The position numbers and the translations under genes were made by a program. From NCBI GenBank assembly GCA_937871285.1, contig CALMQS010000048.1:93485-157484 (forward strand): 64,000 nt of DNA, given 5' to 3'. The stretch is from an uncultured Sphingobacteriales bacterium. Its GTDB lineage: Bacteria > Bacteroidota > Bacteroidia > Chitinophagales > Chitinophagaceae. Below are positions 17,342-25,872 of this stretch, in pieces (within the stretch, counting starts at the first letter, position 1; each line of letters opens with the position of its first letter). The notes beneath the pieces are model-generated. The model saw only the letters and a list, made by a program, of their open reading frames with translations. It was not told where the DNA came from and made no database searches.

Positions 17342-18595
17342 ATGAATCATCAGGAAGGCGCTGTCGGGCATACTTTTACCGGGTATCAAAAATTTGTAAT
17401 TGCCATACTGGCCATATTACAGTTTACAGTTGTTTTAGATTTCATGGTATTATCTCCGCTTGGAGCCATATTGCTACCGGAGTTAAATATTAAGCCTTCC
17501 CAGTTTGGATTGGTGGTATCGGCTTATGCTTTCAGCGCCGGTGCTTCCGGGTTACTGGCTGCAGGCTTCGCCGATAAATTCGACAGGAAAAAAATGCTTT
17601 TGTTCTTTTATGCTGGTTTTATTGCCGGTACTGTATTGTGCGCTATTGCGCCCAATTACCATTTTTTGCTGGTAGCACGTATAATAACCGGTTTATTTGG
17701 AGGCGTTATAGGGGCTGTAGGTTTCGCCATTATTACGGATTTATTTGCGCTGCAAACAAGAGGAAGGGTAATGGGGTTTGTACAAATGGCTTTTGCTGCA
17801 AGCCAGGTATTAGGCATTCCTGTTGGATTATTGCTGGCAAATTATTTCGGCTGGCATTCGCCGTTTTGGATGATAGCCGGGTTTGCTGTTATTGTGGGAT
17901 GCGTCATTTGGATATTTATGCAACCGGTAACCGAACATCTTCTATTAAAACATAAGGGGAGTGCATTTCAGCATTTGTGGAAAACCGTTTCTGATTCTGA
18001 TTATGTGAAAGGGTTTACGGCCACTATTTTACTGGCTACAGGCGGGTTTATGCTCATGCCGTTTGGCAGTGCTTTTATGACCAATAATATGAAGATATCA
18101 TTAGAGCGCCTGCCTTTATTATATGGTGTGACGGGTTTTTTTTCCATCCTTTTCGGACCATTGATAGGGCGGCTGAGCGATAAAGTTGGAAAATATAAAA
18201 TCTTTGTCCTCGGATCTGTACTTGGTATATGCATGGTGCTTATATATACAAACTTAGGCGCTACCCCGCTATGGATTGCCATTGCGCTGAATGTAATATT
18301 GTTTGTGGGAATTTCATCGCGGATGATCTCAGCATCGGCATTACTAACCGCGGTGCCGCAGCCACAGGACAGAGGCGCTTTTATGAGTATCAATGCTGCT
18401 GTGCAGCAAATATCGGGTGGCATAGCTTCGGCTATAGCAGGAATGATTGTAGTGCAAAACAGCAGTGGTGCTTTGGTGCATTACAACACACTCGGTTATG
18501 TAGTAGTGCTGTCTATGATGGTGGCCATATTGCTCATGTACTTTTTGAACAACCATATTCAAAAAAAACAACAGGATTTATTTGCGAAGAATTAG
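17342..18595 (+). CDS. MFS efflux transporter (DHA1-like)
   Basis: This 417-residue protein has about 12 hydrophobic segments and the MFS signature between helices 2 and 3 (FADKFDRKK) with a counterpart later (IGRLSDKVGKYK). It resembles AraJ/CmlA-type drug exporters of the DHA1 family. It is the second gene of the TetR operon, which supports a role in export of a compound sensed by the regulator. The true substrate is unknown. Confidence 0.88.
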   Translation: MNHQEGAVGHTFTGYQKFVIAILAILQFTVVLDFMVLSPLGAILLPELNIKPSQFGLVVSAYAFSAGASGLLAAGFADKFDRKKMLLFFYAGFIAGTVLCAIAPNYHFLLVARIITGLFGGVIGAVGFAIITDLFALQTRGRVMGFVQMAFAASQVLGIPVGLLLANYFGWHSPFWMIAGFAVIVGCVIWIFMQPVTEHLLLKHKGSAFQHLWKTVSDSDYVKGFTATILLATGGFMLMPFGSAFMTNNMKISLERLPLLYGVTGFFSILFGPLIGRLSDKVGKYKIFVLGSVLGICMVLIYTNLGATPLWIAIALNVILFVGISSRMISASALLTAVPQPQDRGAFMSINAAVQQISGGIASAIAGMIVVQNSSGALVHYNTLGYVVVLSMMVAILLMYFLNNHIQKKQQDLFAKN

Positions 18596-18728
18596 CCGGT
18601 TGAACAGGGAAAATATGCTATGCTTTTTTCTCAGGCGGTTTTTCACCACCAGGAATTTTTTTTCAAACATATGGGCGAACTTCAACATGGGGTCTTCCAT
18701 TTTATGGATACCACAAATATTGCTTTAT

Positions 18729-19388
18729 TTATAAAAAACGCTTCAATTGCGCTTCACCGAAATCGGCCAGGCTGTTCAATTGCAGATCGGCGGCATTCCA
18801 TTGGGGCAGGTCCCTCATAACTTTATCGGGAACCACCACGCATTTCATTCTTGCTGCCTTGGCGGCGATCATGCCATTAAATGAATCTTCAAAGCAAATA
18901 CATTTAACGGGAGCAGATTGCAGCTCCGCAGCGCAGGCAAGGTATACTTCGGGATGGGGTTTACCAAAGCTCAGGGATTGGGCAGAGGTCATGGCTTGCA
19001 GGTAGCGGCGGATATTTAATTTATCGGCTACCACATGTACCACTGCCATTGGCGAAGAAGTGGCTAATCCTATTTTATATTGATGCTGCTGTAGCAGCGC
19101 AAAAATTTCCTGTACGCCGGGCATGGCTATCCCACGGGTATCAATCTTTTCAATTGCTTTTTGAATGGTCAGTTCAATAGCATCGTTGATAAATTCAGGC
19201 TTTATTTTAAAATAATGAAACCAGTGGGTAACCCATTCTTCGGTGCGCAAACCCCTGGTATCGTGGTATTGTTTTGTAGTTAGCTGTATGTTGAATTCCT
19301 GTAAAACTTCTGCTGCCGCTTCTTCCCACAAAGGTTCAGAATCAATGAGCAGCCCGTCCATGTCGAAAATTACGGTATCTGTTTGCAT
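18729..19388 (-). CDS. HAD-superfamily sugar-phosphate phosphatase (HxpB/YniC-like)
   Basis: This 219-residue protein carries the HAD motifs: I, DMDGLLIDSEP with nucleophile D9 and acid/base D11; II, LATSSP; III, K at GKPHPEVY; IV, CICFEDSFNG. The helical cap lies at about 15-80. The sequence around the motifs (FDMDGLLIDSEPLW) is like the hexitol/2-deoxyglucose-6-phosphate phosphatase group. It likely dephosphorylates small sugar phosphates in the cytoplasm. It stands alone, convergent with the MFS gene. Confidence 0.85.
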   Translation of the reverse strand: MQTDTVIFDMDGLLIDSEPLWEEAAAEVLQEFNIQLTTKQYHDTRGLRTEEWVTHWFHYFKIKPEFINDAIELTIQKAIEKIDTRGIAMPGVQEIFALLQQHQYKIGLATSSPMAVVHVVADKLNIRRYLQAMTSAQSLSFGKPHPEVYLACAAELQSAPVKCICFEDSFNGMIAAKAARMKCVVVPDKVMRDLPQWNAADLQLNSLADFGEAQLKRFL

Positions 19389-19420
19389 GCTGCAAATATA
19401 AAGGAAACGGGGTAGGGAAT

Positions 19421-19545
19421 GGTGAGAGGTTAGACCGTGAGACGTGAAAGGAGAGAACGAATAAGCTCGTCGTTAGTATACTTTAGCCGATGGCTGAAGG
19501 CTGAACGCTGACTGCCCAGAGAAGGTAGGGGTGAGGGTGGAAAGT
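19421..19545. repeat. Degenerate GTGAGA-type intergenic low-complexity tract
   Basis: The 445-bp stretch from the HAD gene to the acyltransferase start opens with purine-rich, imperfectly repeated words (GGTGAGAGG, CCGTGAGACGTGAAAGG, GGCTGAAGGCTGAACGCTGA). The same style recurs at 37429-37588 and 51251-51320. There is no coding potential here; the remainder of the gap holds the peptide remnant and its hairpin. Confidence 0.5.
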
Positions 19546-19574
19546 GCCGCCGGTCATTATTTATTTCCGGCGGC
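19546..19574 (-). terminator. Strong hairpin downstream of the small peptide remnant
   Basis: GCCGCCGG (19546-19553) pairs perfectly with CCGGCGGC (19567-19574) around a 13-nt AT-rich loop. On the minus strand it starts 14 bp after the stop of the remnant at 19588, followed by a short T-rich stretch, as for an intrinsic terminator. Confidence 0.6.
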
Positions 19575-19587
19575 TACCCGGTTAAAC

Positions 19588-19703
19588 TTATTGCAGGGCA
19601 AAAACGGTTTGTACTTCAAACTTCAATTTAATTTTTTTGAAATCAATGGTGCTGCTTTCCCCGGCACAATGGCTAATGCGGATGTGAATACCAGTTTTTT
19701 CAT
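19588..19703 (-). pseudogene. Frameshifted small secreted-peptide gene
   Basis: An ATG at 19703 starts MKKLVFTSALAIV, a typical signal-peptide beginning. One base out of frame the sequence continues AGESSTIDFKKIKLKFEVQT VFALQ to a TAA at 19588. Read through one shift, it would be a secreted peptide of about 38 residues. A terminator-like hairpin follows directly, which suggests that this was a real transcription unit. It may be a pseudogene, or the frameshift may be a sequencing error in a short gene. Function unknown. Confidence 0.4.
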
Positions 19704-19833
19704 AATTATAATTTCAGACAGGATGTTATTCTTTTACTGATTGCATATTTATAGGAAGCGTTGCGCAGGAGTTAACAAAGTTTTTGCAAATAGCCTATAT
19801 TGCAAAGCAAATGAGGAGTATAAATATTTACTA

Positions 19834-20577
19834 ATGGTTTCATTTTTTGAAAGGCTACGCTATGTAAAACTGGTACGAAAGATCGTATATGTTATCATTG
19901 GGTCCCTGTCTTATCCGGGGCTGGCAATGATGAACCGTATTAAAATTTCCGGTACGGAACATCTCAGGAACTTACCCCGGAAAAATGTATTATTTGTGAG
20001 CAATCACCAAACCTATTTTATGGACGTGATCGCTTTCCTGCATATTTTTTGCGCAGTGAAGTGGAGAAAAACAAACAAGCTGGGTGTGCCCTATTACCTG
20101 CTTAATCCTTTTACCAATGTATATTTTGTTTCGGCGGAAGATACCATGCGAAAAAATTTCATGAGCAGGTTAATGGCGCTGGCGGGCTCCTTAACTGTTA
20201 AGCGTACGTGGGTGGAAGATGATAAGGCCGTGAGAAAAGGATTAAACCTTTCCGATACCAAAAAAATTTTAAAAGCGCTGAGCCGGAGCTGGGTGATCAC
20301 TTTCCCCCAGGGAACTACTACCCCTTTTGCACCCGGGCGTAAAGGCACAGCTTTTCTGATAAAGCAAAGCCATTGCGTGGTAGTGCCGATTGTAATAGAT
20401 GGTTTTAATAAGGCGTTCCATAAAAAAAACCTGAAGCTTATGCGGAAAGGCGTGTTGTTAACCGTAAATTTTAAGGCGCCGCTTGCTGTTAATTATGAAA
20501 ACAGTTTAGACAGCATATTAAATCAATTGATGGATGCAATAGAACAAAGCGATGCGTATAAAGCTAAAACTGTGTAG
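19834..20577 (+). CDS. PlsC-like lysophospholipid (1-acylglycerol-3-phosphate) acyltransferase
   Basis: From the ATG at 19834 this gives 247 residues. The acyltransferase motif I is present as NHQTYFMD, with one residue more between His and Asp than the classic NHx4D, a variant I recall from Bacteroidota members of the family. Motif III appears as FPQGTTTPFAPGRKGTAFL, where Gln replaces the usual Glu of FPEG. It is expected to transfer an acyl chain to a lysophospholipid or related acceptor at the inner membrane. A longer in-frame start at 19741 would add 31 residues with no similarity. Its last 14 bp overlap the end of the convergent thioesterase gene. Confidence 0.8.
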   Translation: MVSFFERLRYVKLVRKIVYVIIGSLSYPGLAMMNRIKISGTEHLRNLPRKNVLFVSNHQTYFMDVIAFLHIFCAVKWRKTNKLGVPYYLLNPFTNVYFVSAEDTMRKNFMSRLMALAGSLTVKRTWVEDDKAVRKGLNLSDTKKILKALSRSWVITFPQGTTTPFAPGRKGTAFLIKQSHCVVVPIVIDGFNKAFHKKNLKLMRKGVLLTVNFKAPLAVNYENSLDSILNQLMDAIEQSDAYKAKTV

Positions 20578-21103
20578 TTTCTGCCCCGTTAAAAAAGAGC
20601 GCTTTCAGCTCAAGCGCTTCATCGGGCTTCATTTTTCCGCCTAATACCAGCCTGAGCTGTCTTCTTCTCATGGCGCCTTCATATAATTTCTGTTCCTCTT
20701 CCAGTTGGGGTGTAAGCCGGGGAACGGGTGATGGGGCTCCCGCAGCGTTCAGGGCCACAAATGTATAATAGGCTTCATTGCTTTTGTATTTATGCTGCCG
20801 TTTTAAATCTTCTCCCCATACATGCAAATGTACTTCCATTGACGTGGTGAATGCCCGGCTTACTTTGGCTTCAATATACACGGCGTTTCCCAGCAGAATC
20901 GGCGCTTCAAAAGAAATATTATCAACGGAGGCCGTAACCACCGGGGCATTGGCGTGCTTTTGCGCAGCCAGCGCGGCAGCAATATCCATCCAGTACATGA
21001 GCCTGCCGCCCATCAGATTTCCAAACACGTTGGTATCATTAGGTAATACCAGTTCCGTCATCATTACTAATGATTCACTGGCCTTCTTTGAAACGGGTTC
21101 CAT
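20564..21103 (-). CDS. Acyl-CoA thioesterase, hotdog fold (YciA/BACH-like)
   Basis: From the ATG at 21103 this is 179 residues with a single hotdog domain: LPNDTNVFGNLMGGRLMYWM, then DIAAALAAQKHA and TASVDNISFEAPILLGNAVY, the hallmark of YciA-type acyl-CoA hydrolases, with the conserved Asn/Asp region before the central helix. It should hydrolyse acyl-CoA to free acid and CoA in the cytoplasm. The 42 extra upstream codons in frame have no family match, so the shorter start is chosen. It converges on the acyltransferase gene with a 14-bp overlap, so both concern acyl-chain metabolism, though on opposite strands. Confidence 0.88.
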   Translation of the reverse strand: MEPVSKKASESLVMMTELVLPNDTNVFGNLMGGRLMYWMDIAAALAAQKHANAPVVTASVDNISFEAPILLGNAVYIEAKVSRAFTTSMEVHLHVWGEDLKRQHKYKSNEAYYTFVALNAAGAPSPVPRLTPQLEEEQKLYEGAMRRRQLRLVLGGKMKPDEALELKALFFNGAETTQF

Positions 21104-21215
21104 TGAAAAAATTTGCCACAAAGATAAGGATTGCGAACGGGCAATATTGATATGCAGTGGATATATCATTATTGAACCGGAGAACAGGCAAATGAAAGCC
21201 TCAGTTCCTGCGCGC

Positions 21216-21305
21216 TTATGCGTTGGCAATAAAGGTGTAAATAATCAGTATAGCTATTAAAGTAACCCTTATCGTTACAATATTGGAGGTAATGCTTCTT
21301 TTCAT
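21216..21305 (-). CDS. Possible 29-residue membrane peptide
   Basis: An ATG at 21305 opens 29 codons: MKRSITSNIVTIRVTLIAIL followed by IIYTFIANA. A basic start and one hydrophobic helix fit a small membrane peptide. It lies in the 236-bp gap between the thioesterase and the DUF6089-like gene, same strand. The only support is composition and a clean start and stop; it may be chance. Confidence 0.3.
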   Translation of the reverse strand: MKRSITSNIVTIRVTLIAILIIYTFIANA

Positions 21306-21339
21306 GGTTTTTGTTTTTAAATATGGGCTATTAAATATT

Positions 21340-22323
21340 TTAAAACACCATCGGGCAGCGTAAAATACCGGATGAACCGCCGTTGCCTCCCAGGCGAATG
21401 CCTACTTTAATGGTGGCGGCATAATACGAGTCATTACGGGTAGGCGTACCCCGTTTATTGCCTTCGTTATAATGAGGTATCCTTACGCCGGGGCTTATGA
21501 GCTGGGCTTTATTGTGCATTTGTTTGGCAATGGCCGCGGTTTGCGATCCCGCGCCAAAATAGCTGTCGAAATCACTGTCGGCAATAAATTCTGTTCCTAT
21601 GTCATCAATATAGTCGGTAAAGGTTTTCCGGTTTACGATTTCAAATGCGGCGCTTACTTTATCGGAGAAATAATAACGTATACCTACGCCGTAAGGAATA
21701 TTGATTTGAGTAAGGCTGTATTCTTTTTTGTCGGGATATTGAGGCATACCCTGACCTTCAGTGCGCAAAGGCTTCAGGTCAACCCAGGTTTTTGTGCCAT
21801 TAGGTGCTGTATATTGTCCCTTAGGGTTAAAATGAAAGACGCCAATACCTATTACGCCGTAAGGACGGAATTTATGATACAGGTCTTTGTCATCATTTTC
21901 AAGGAATACCAGGGGGTATATTTCACCCGTTAACGTAACTTCCTGTATAGGAATACGGGCCGAAAGATTTCTGTTCTTGCGGGCAACTTCAGGTCCGCCT
22001 TTATCCACAATAATACTGTCGGCGCCTTCAAGCGTTGTGAAATTTGCAGCAAGCGTTATACCCAAAAACTCACTCGGACGAATGGTGAGATAAGCACCTT
22101 TCATCAGTTTGGTCATCTGGATGTTATTGTCTTTCAGAAATGTTTTACCCGTACCGTAGCGTCCGCCTAAATCGCCAAGCAAATTGGAAGGGCCTACATT
22201 GATCCCTATTTCGTATACAGGCTTATCAAAAAAGATATACTGACCATACGATTGTACAGAAAAGAAACTTATGGCCGTAATAATACAGGCACGAAAAACC
22301 AGGTTGGGTAATTTTTGTGTCAT
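21340..22323 (-). CDS. DUF6089-like outer-membrane beta-barrel protein
   Basis: The 327-residue protein has a signal peptide (about 1-27, ending SYGQ). It then reads YEIGINVGPSNLLGDLGG, followed by alternating strands (GAYLTIRPSEFLGITLAANF, LTGEIYPLVFL, RPYGVIGIGVFHFNP, IPYGVGIRYYFSDKVSAAFE), a pattern shared with the DUF6089 barrels of Bacteroidota. The last 60 residues (SYYAATIKVGIRLGG) include a final strand. It is probably an integral outer-membrane protein; function unknown. It is monocistronic. Confidence 0.75.
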   Translation of the reverse strand: MTQKLPNLVFRACIITAISFFSVQSYGQYIFFDKPVYEIGINVGPSNLLGDLGGRYGTGKTFLKDNNIQMTKLMKGAYLTIRPSEFLGITLAANFTTLEGADSIIVDKGGPEVARKNRNLSARIPIQEVTLTGEIYPLVFLENDDKDLYHKFRPYGVIGIGVFHFNPKGQYTAPNGTKTWVDLKPLRTEGQGMPQYPDKKEYSLTQINIPYGVGIRYYFSDKVSAAFEIVNRKTFTDYIDDIGTEFIADSDFDSYFGAGSQTAAIAKQMHNKAQLISPGVRIPHYNEGNKRGTPTRNDSYYAATIKVGIRLGGNGGSSGILRCPMVF

Positions 22324-22458
22324 GAGAGCGGATTTATGCTTTCAAAAAGTATTAGACTGACCTAATTAACGGGCTATGCTATAAAATAGTATAATAAGAA
22401 AAGACAACCCCGGAGAGGAATAGATAGAATCAAAAACTGTTGTGAGCAGAAATATGCT

Positions 22459-22905
22459 TTAAAGGAGGATCATTTTAATATGTTGAATCTTGTCTTCCAG
22501 GTAGATATCGCTATCCTGTATAAATCCTACACTTTCATAAAACTTTTTGAGGTATAACTGGGCGCCGATCCGGATAGGGGTACGTCCAAATAATTGATAT
22601 ACAGTAAGAACAGAACGTTCCATCAACGCTTTACCTATGCCGGTTCCCCGAACCTCTGCCGCATTAACTACTCTTCCAATTGCAGCTTCCGTATATATTG
22701 TTCCGGGGGCAAAAAGGCGGGTATACGCCACAAGGCTGTCTTCGTTCCATGCACATAAGTGCCACGCTTTCTGATCGTTATCATCAGCGTCAAGGAAAGT
22801 GCACTGCTGCTCCACTACAAATACTTTCATGCGTAACTGCATTATTTTGTACAACTCATGCACTGTGAGTTCATCGAATGTTTTAATTTTCCATTGCAGC
22901 ACCAT
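22459..22905 (-). CDS. elaA: ElaA-type GNAT acetyltransferase
   Basis: The 148-residue protein shows the ElaA family layout: a start with W-x-x-K-x-F-x-E-L, LYKIMQLRMKVFVVEQQC, then YxDxDxxDQKAWHL and the acetyl-CoA binding GRVVNAAEVRGTGIGKALM (motif A, here R-G-T-G-I-G). ElaA proteins are N-acetyltransferases whose natural substrate is not firmly known. The start at 22905 removes 15 hydrophobic residues that do not match the family. It stands alone, downstream of the low-complexity tract 22951-23152. Confidence 0.88.
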   Translation of the reverse strand: MVLQWKIKTFDELTVHELYKIMQLRMKVFVVEQQCTFLDADDNDQKAWHLCAWNEDSLVAYTRLFAPGTIYTEAAIGRVVNAAEVRGTGIGKALMERSVLTVYQLFGRTPIRIGAQLYLKKFYESVGFIQDSDIYLEDKIQHIKMILL

Positions 22906-22944
22906 AAGAATTTGATGTATGATAACCGAATACAAAGTTCCAAA

Positions 22945-23150
22945 AAGCAAAAAACAAGAACCAAATAAAAATTCAAATCCGAAGCAGAAAGTTCGAAATT
23001 CGAAGCCAAATGCAACCGTAAGCTACAAACGATAAACTGTAAATTAAAAAAATCCAAAGAGGAAGAGCTCAGCCTGTCGTTAGCATAACTCCCCTGAAAC
23101 CTGAACCCTGTAACCCGAGCCCATCTCAAATTTTAAATCTCAGATTTCAA
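22945..23150. repeat. AT-rich degenerate intergenic repeat tract
   Basis: About 200 bp between elaA and rarA are made of imperfectly repeated words: AATTCAAATCCGAAG, GAAATTCGAAG, CTACAAACGATAAACTGTAA, CCTGAAACCTGAACCCTGTAACCC, AAATTTTAAATCTCAGATTTC. The closest relatives within the window are at 37530-37580 and 63900-63950. No gene or promoter is recognisable; it probably expands and contracts by slippage. Confidence 0.5.
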
Positions 23151-23152
23151 AT

Positions 23153-24415
23153 TTAATATCCATACTTCTCTTTCCACAATCCCTTCAGCCATTTTCTTAA
23201 CTCTTCTTCCCTTGCATTTTTGCCGGGATTATAAAATGCCGTTCCTTTTATTTCATCCGGTAAATATTCCTGGGCCGAAAAGTTATGCTGGTAATCGTGC
23301 GAATATTGATAGCCTTTTCCATAGTCTAAGTTTTTCATCAGTTTGGTAGGGGCATTGCGAATATGGAGGGGCACGGGCAGGTCGCCAAATTGCTTTACAG
23401 CGGCCAGGGCCCCGTCAATAGCAAGATAGGCGGCGTTGCTTTTGGGTGATGAAGCCAGATAGGTAGCGCATTGCGATAATATTATCCTCGACTCCGGGTA
23501 CCCGATCTTATTTACCGCTTCAAACGTGGCATTGGCCAGCAAGAGGGCATTGGCGTTGGCATTGCCAATATCTTCGCTGGCCAGGATCACTAACCGCCGG
23601 GCGATGAATTTTACATCCTCGCCGCCTTCGATCATTCTTGCCAACCAGTATACGGCTGCATTGGGATCGCTGCCGCGGATAGATTTAATGAATGCCGAAA
23701 TAATATCGTAGTGCTGCTCGCCGCTTTTGTCGTACAGTGCAATGCGCTTTTGCGCAATGTCCATTACCATTGCGTCAGTGATCAGCACTTCGTTATCCGG
23801 AACAGCGTCTGTTACGATCTCCAGCAGGTTCAGTAATTTCCGGGCATCGCCTCCCGAAATATTCAAAAGCGCAGCAATTTCTTTGAGCATTATTTTGCGT
23901 TTACTGAGCTCCGCATCTTTTTCAATAGCCAGTGCAAGTAATTTTTTCAAAGCCGTTTCATCAAGCGGCTTTAATACGTATACTAAGCAGCGGCTCAGTA
24001 AGGCGGCATTTACTTCAAAAGATGGATTTTCGGTAGTGGCCCCAATAAGGGTAATTGTACCCTTTTCCACCGCGCCCAGTAATGCATCCTGCTGTCCCTT
24101 ATTGAAACGATGAATTTCATCAATGAATAAAATACTCTCAGACTGAAGCTTTGCTTTTTCAATTACTTCTCTTACTTCTTTCACTCCCGCACTGATAGCG
24201 CTTAATGTATAAAATGGAACATGCAGCGTATGCGCGATGATGTGGGCGATGGTTGTTTTGCCAACACCAGGTGGTCCCCATAAGATCATAGAAGGTATCT
24301 TACCCTGCTGGATTGCCTTGCGCAAAATGCTTCCCTGTCCGGTAAGATGTTCCTGTCCTACCAGTTCATCTAATGATTGAGGCCGTAGTCGTTCTGCCAG
24401 TGGAGCTGCCATCAC
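23153..24415 (-). CDS. rarA: Replication-associated recombination protein A (RarA/MgsA), AAA+ ATPase
   Basis: This 420-residue AAA+ protein has Walker A GPPGVGKTT (about 48-56), Walker B LFIDEIHRFNKGQQDALL (about 97-115), the sensor IGATTENPSFEVNAALLSRC and the C-terminal MgsA tetramerisation/lid domain (about 255-410: AFIKSIRGSDPNAAVYWLAR, EDIGNANANALLLANATFE). RarA acts at stalled replication forks in the cytoplasm and interacts with single-stranded-DNA-binding protein. Length and start (PLAERLRPQSLDELVGQEHL) match the family exactly. Confidence 0.96.
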   Translation of the reverse strand: MMAAPLAERLRPQSLDELVGQEHLTGQGSILRKAIQQGKIPSMILWGPPGVGKTTIAHIIAHTLHVPFYTLSAISAGVKEVREVIEKAKLQSESILFIDEIHRFNKGQQDALLGAVEKGTITLIGATTENPSFEVNAALLSRCLVYVLKPLDETALKKLLALAIEKDAELSKRKIMLKEIAALLNISGGDARKLLNLLEIVTDAVPDNEVLITDAMVMDIAQKRIALYDKSGEQHYDIISAFIKSIRGSDPNAAVYWLARMIEGGEDVKFIARRLVILASEDIGNANANALLLANATFEAVNKIGYPESRIILSQCATYLASSPKSNAAYLAIDGALAAVKQFGDLPVPLHIRNAPTKLMKNLDYGKGYQYSHDYQHNFSAQEYLPDEIKGTAFYNPGKNAREEELRKWLKGLWKEKYGY

Positions 24416-24588
24416 ACAAAAATAAGTGATAAGTTGAATCGGCCGGCTAAGTGAATTTTGTGAAGGGAAGTGGTGAAAGTATATGCAATTGTTACCCGAT
24501 GCTATTATGCAAAAAAATGAGGCTGTCCAAGAAGTAATATTTTGCCACGAATGTTACAAACAGGCACGAATTATTTGTGATACAGCGA

Positions 24589-24768
24589 TTATTCCAAACC
24601 AATAAAAAAGGCAGACGGAAAAGCCTGGGCAGCAGGTGACAATATCAATCTTTCTTTTCCAGCCTGGTCTTTTTCGGGTTCTGTTCCTGCATGCAAGGTA
24701 TGGTGCAGCGCGATGCATAATGCGATCAGCGAAAGAAGCATTATAATGGAATGAAAATTCTTTTTCAT
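24589..24768 (-). CDS. Small membrane-anchored or secreted protein at the end of the ABC/GntR operon
   Basis: From the ATG at 24768 this is 59 residues: a basic start and hydrophobic helix (KNFHSIIMLLSLIALCIALH), then a short polar tail. It sits 19 bp after the GIN-domain gene on the same strand, so it is read as the fifth gene of the operon. No homologue recognised. Upstream codons in the same frame overlap the preceding gene and are not used. Confidence 0.5.
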   Translation of the reverse strand: MKKNFHSIIMLLSLIALCIALHHTLHAGTEPEKDQAGKERLILSPAAQAFPSAFFIGLE

Positions 24769-24787
24769 GATTTGATATATTAATATT

Positions 24788-25459
24788 TTAAGGATTGTTC
24801 TTTTCTGCAATCATGCGCATGGTTTTGCCATTCACATTCAGCGTGGCGCTGTCTTCTAGCACAAGGTTCCCGATTTGCTGTACACTGCCCTGCTCATTGT
24901 TGAACCTGCTGCCATTAGCCAGTTGAAGGTTAAGCCATTTTACATCGGCGGTGCTGCCCAAAGTAATCGTACCGCTTCGTTTAACGTTTACCGTTAAACT
25001 GTCTGCTGAACCGTGGAATGTTACATTTCCTTCCGCGCCAATATGCATTGTGGCGCCGGTTAGGGTAACCGGATCAATTTCAGCATTAGCAGAGTCAATA
25101 GAAAGCTTTAAAAAGCCGGGACAGTACACGGTAACCGGTAAATAATCGTGCTGATTTTTTGAGCGCAGCGTTAAAACGCCGGCTTCCGACTGAAATTGAA
25201 TTTTGTCTTTATTCCAGTTGTCTACCCGTATGGCAAAGCTGTCCGAATGCTTTATTGAAATATGTCCCCGCTTAAATCTGCCGAGGTCTATCTCAGTAAA
25301 GTGATCTGTTATGGTAAGCGCGCTTCTTTCATTTTCCACCTGCTGTTCTGTAACGTATTCACCGTTTTTATACTTCGCGTATAAGGAAGCATAGATAAAA
25401 GTCAGGATCATAAAAGGCAGCACGAACAGGCTTAATAATATTTTGTTACTTGTTTTCAT
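24788..25459 (-). CDS. GIN-domain-like (DUF2807) envelope protein
   Basis: This 223-residue protein has an N-terminal membrane anchor or signal (LLSLFVLPFMILTFIYASLY, about 8-27) and then a repetitive beta-strand region (LTITDHFTEIDLGRFKRGHI, FHGSADSLTVNVKRSGTITL, LNLQLANGSRFNNEQGSVQQ) typical of the head GIN domain, a right-handed beta-helix often found in Bacteroidota adhesin-like proteins. It is placed 14 bp after the GntR gene and before a small membrane protein. The operon suggests a role in envelope stress or export rather than adhesion, but this is inference. Confidence 0.65.
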   Translation of the reverse strand: MKTSNKILLSLFVLPFMILTFIYASLYAKYKNGEYVTEQQVENERSALTITDHFTEIDLGRFKRGHISIKHSDSFAIRVDNWNKDKIQFQSEAGVLTLRSKNQHDYLPVTVYCPGFLKLSIDSANAEIDPVTLTGATMHIGAEGNVTFHGSADSLTVNVKRSGTITLGSTADVKWLNLQLANGSRFNNEQGSVQQIGNLVLEDSATLNVNGKTMRMIAEKNNP

Positions 25460-25473
25460 ACCGTGGTATTATG

Positions 25474-25845
25474 TTATGAAAAGTTTTGTTTAATGAATTT
25501 TTCAAACCGGGGTTTCAATTCTTCGGTATTCATGCCCAGCAGGTACATGTTCCTGAATACGCCGGGAAGGTCTTTTTGCAAAAAAGCTTCCTTTCTGTAG
25601 CCAAGGGCCCGTTCCCTGGCATTAGCGGTTACAAAATAGCCGATGCCGCGCTGGTTATAAATGATCTCCTGCTGCTGTAAAAAATCAAAAGTGCGCATTA
25701 CGGTATTGGGGTTCACTTCCAGTTGCACAGCCAGCTCCCTCACCGATGGAATGCGTTCTTCCGCCTTCCATTCCCCGAGCAGGATCTTCTCGCACACGTA
25801 ATCTGCTATCTGCAGGTATATTGACTGACTATCTTTGAATTGCAT
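25474..25845 (-). CDS. GntR-family regulator, YtrA subfamily
   Basis: This 123-residue protein has a winged-helix domain (about 5-75: QSIYLQIADYVCEKILLGEW, RIPSVRELAVQLEVNPNTVM, RTFDFLQQQEIIYNQRGIGY) and only a short C-terminal helical tail, as in the YtrA subfamily, which regulates ABC transporter operons. It is the third gene of the operon. The inverted repeat at 27503-27526 in front of the first gene is a fitting operator, so autoregulation of the whole unit is likely. Confidence 0.93.
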   Translation of the reverse strand: MQFKDSQSIYLQIADYVCEKILLGEWKAEERIPSVRELAVQLEVNPNTVMRTFDFLQQQEIIYNQRGIGYFVTANARERALGYRKEAFLQKDLPGVFRNMYLLGMNTEELKPRFEKFIKQNFS

Positions 25846-25872
25846 GGTTACAAATTTTTAATAGGTACTCGA

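Noticed and set aside
18578..18700. A 40-codon basic frame on the minus strand (MEDPMLKFAHMFEKKFLVVK...) between the HAD and MFS genes
   Set aside because: Clean start and stop and a plausible small basic peptide, but it overlaps the MFS stop by 18 bp and has no other support.
24520..24575. Degenerate CACGAAT...GCACGAATTATTTGTG stretch between rarA and the small membrane protein
   Set aside because: Resembles a decayed Bacteroidota intergenic palindrome, but pairing is too imperfect to annotate as a structured repeat.
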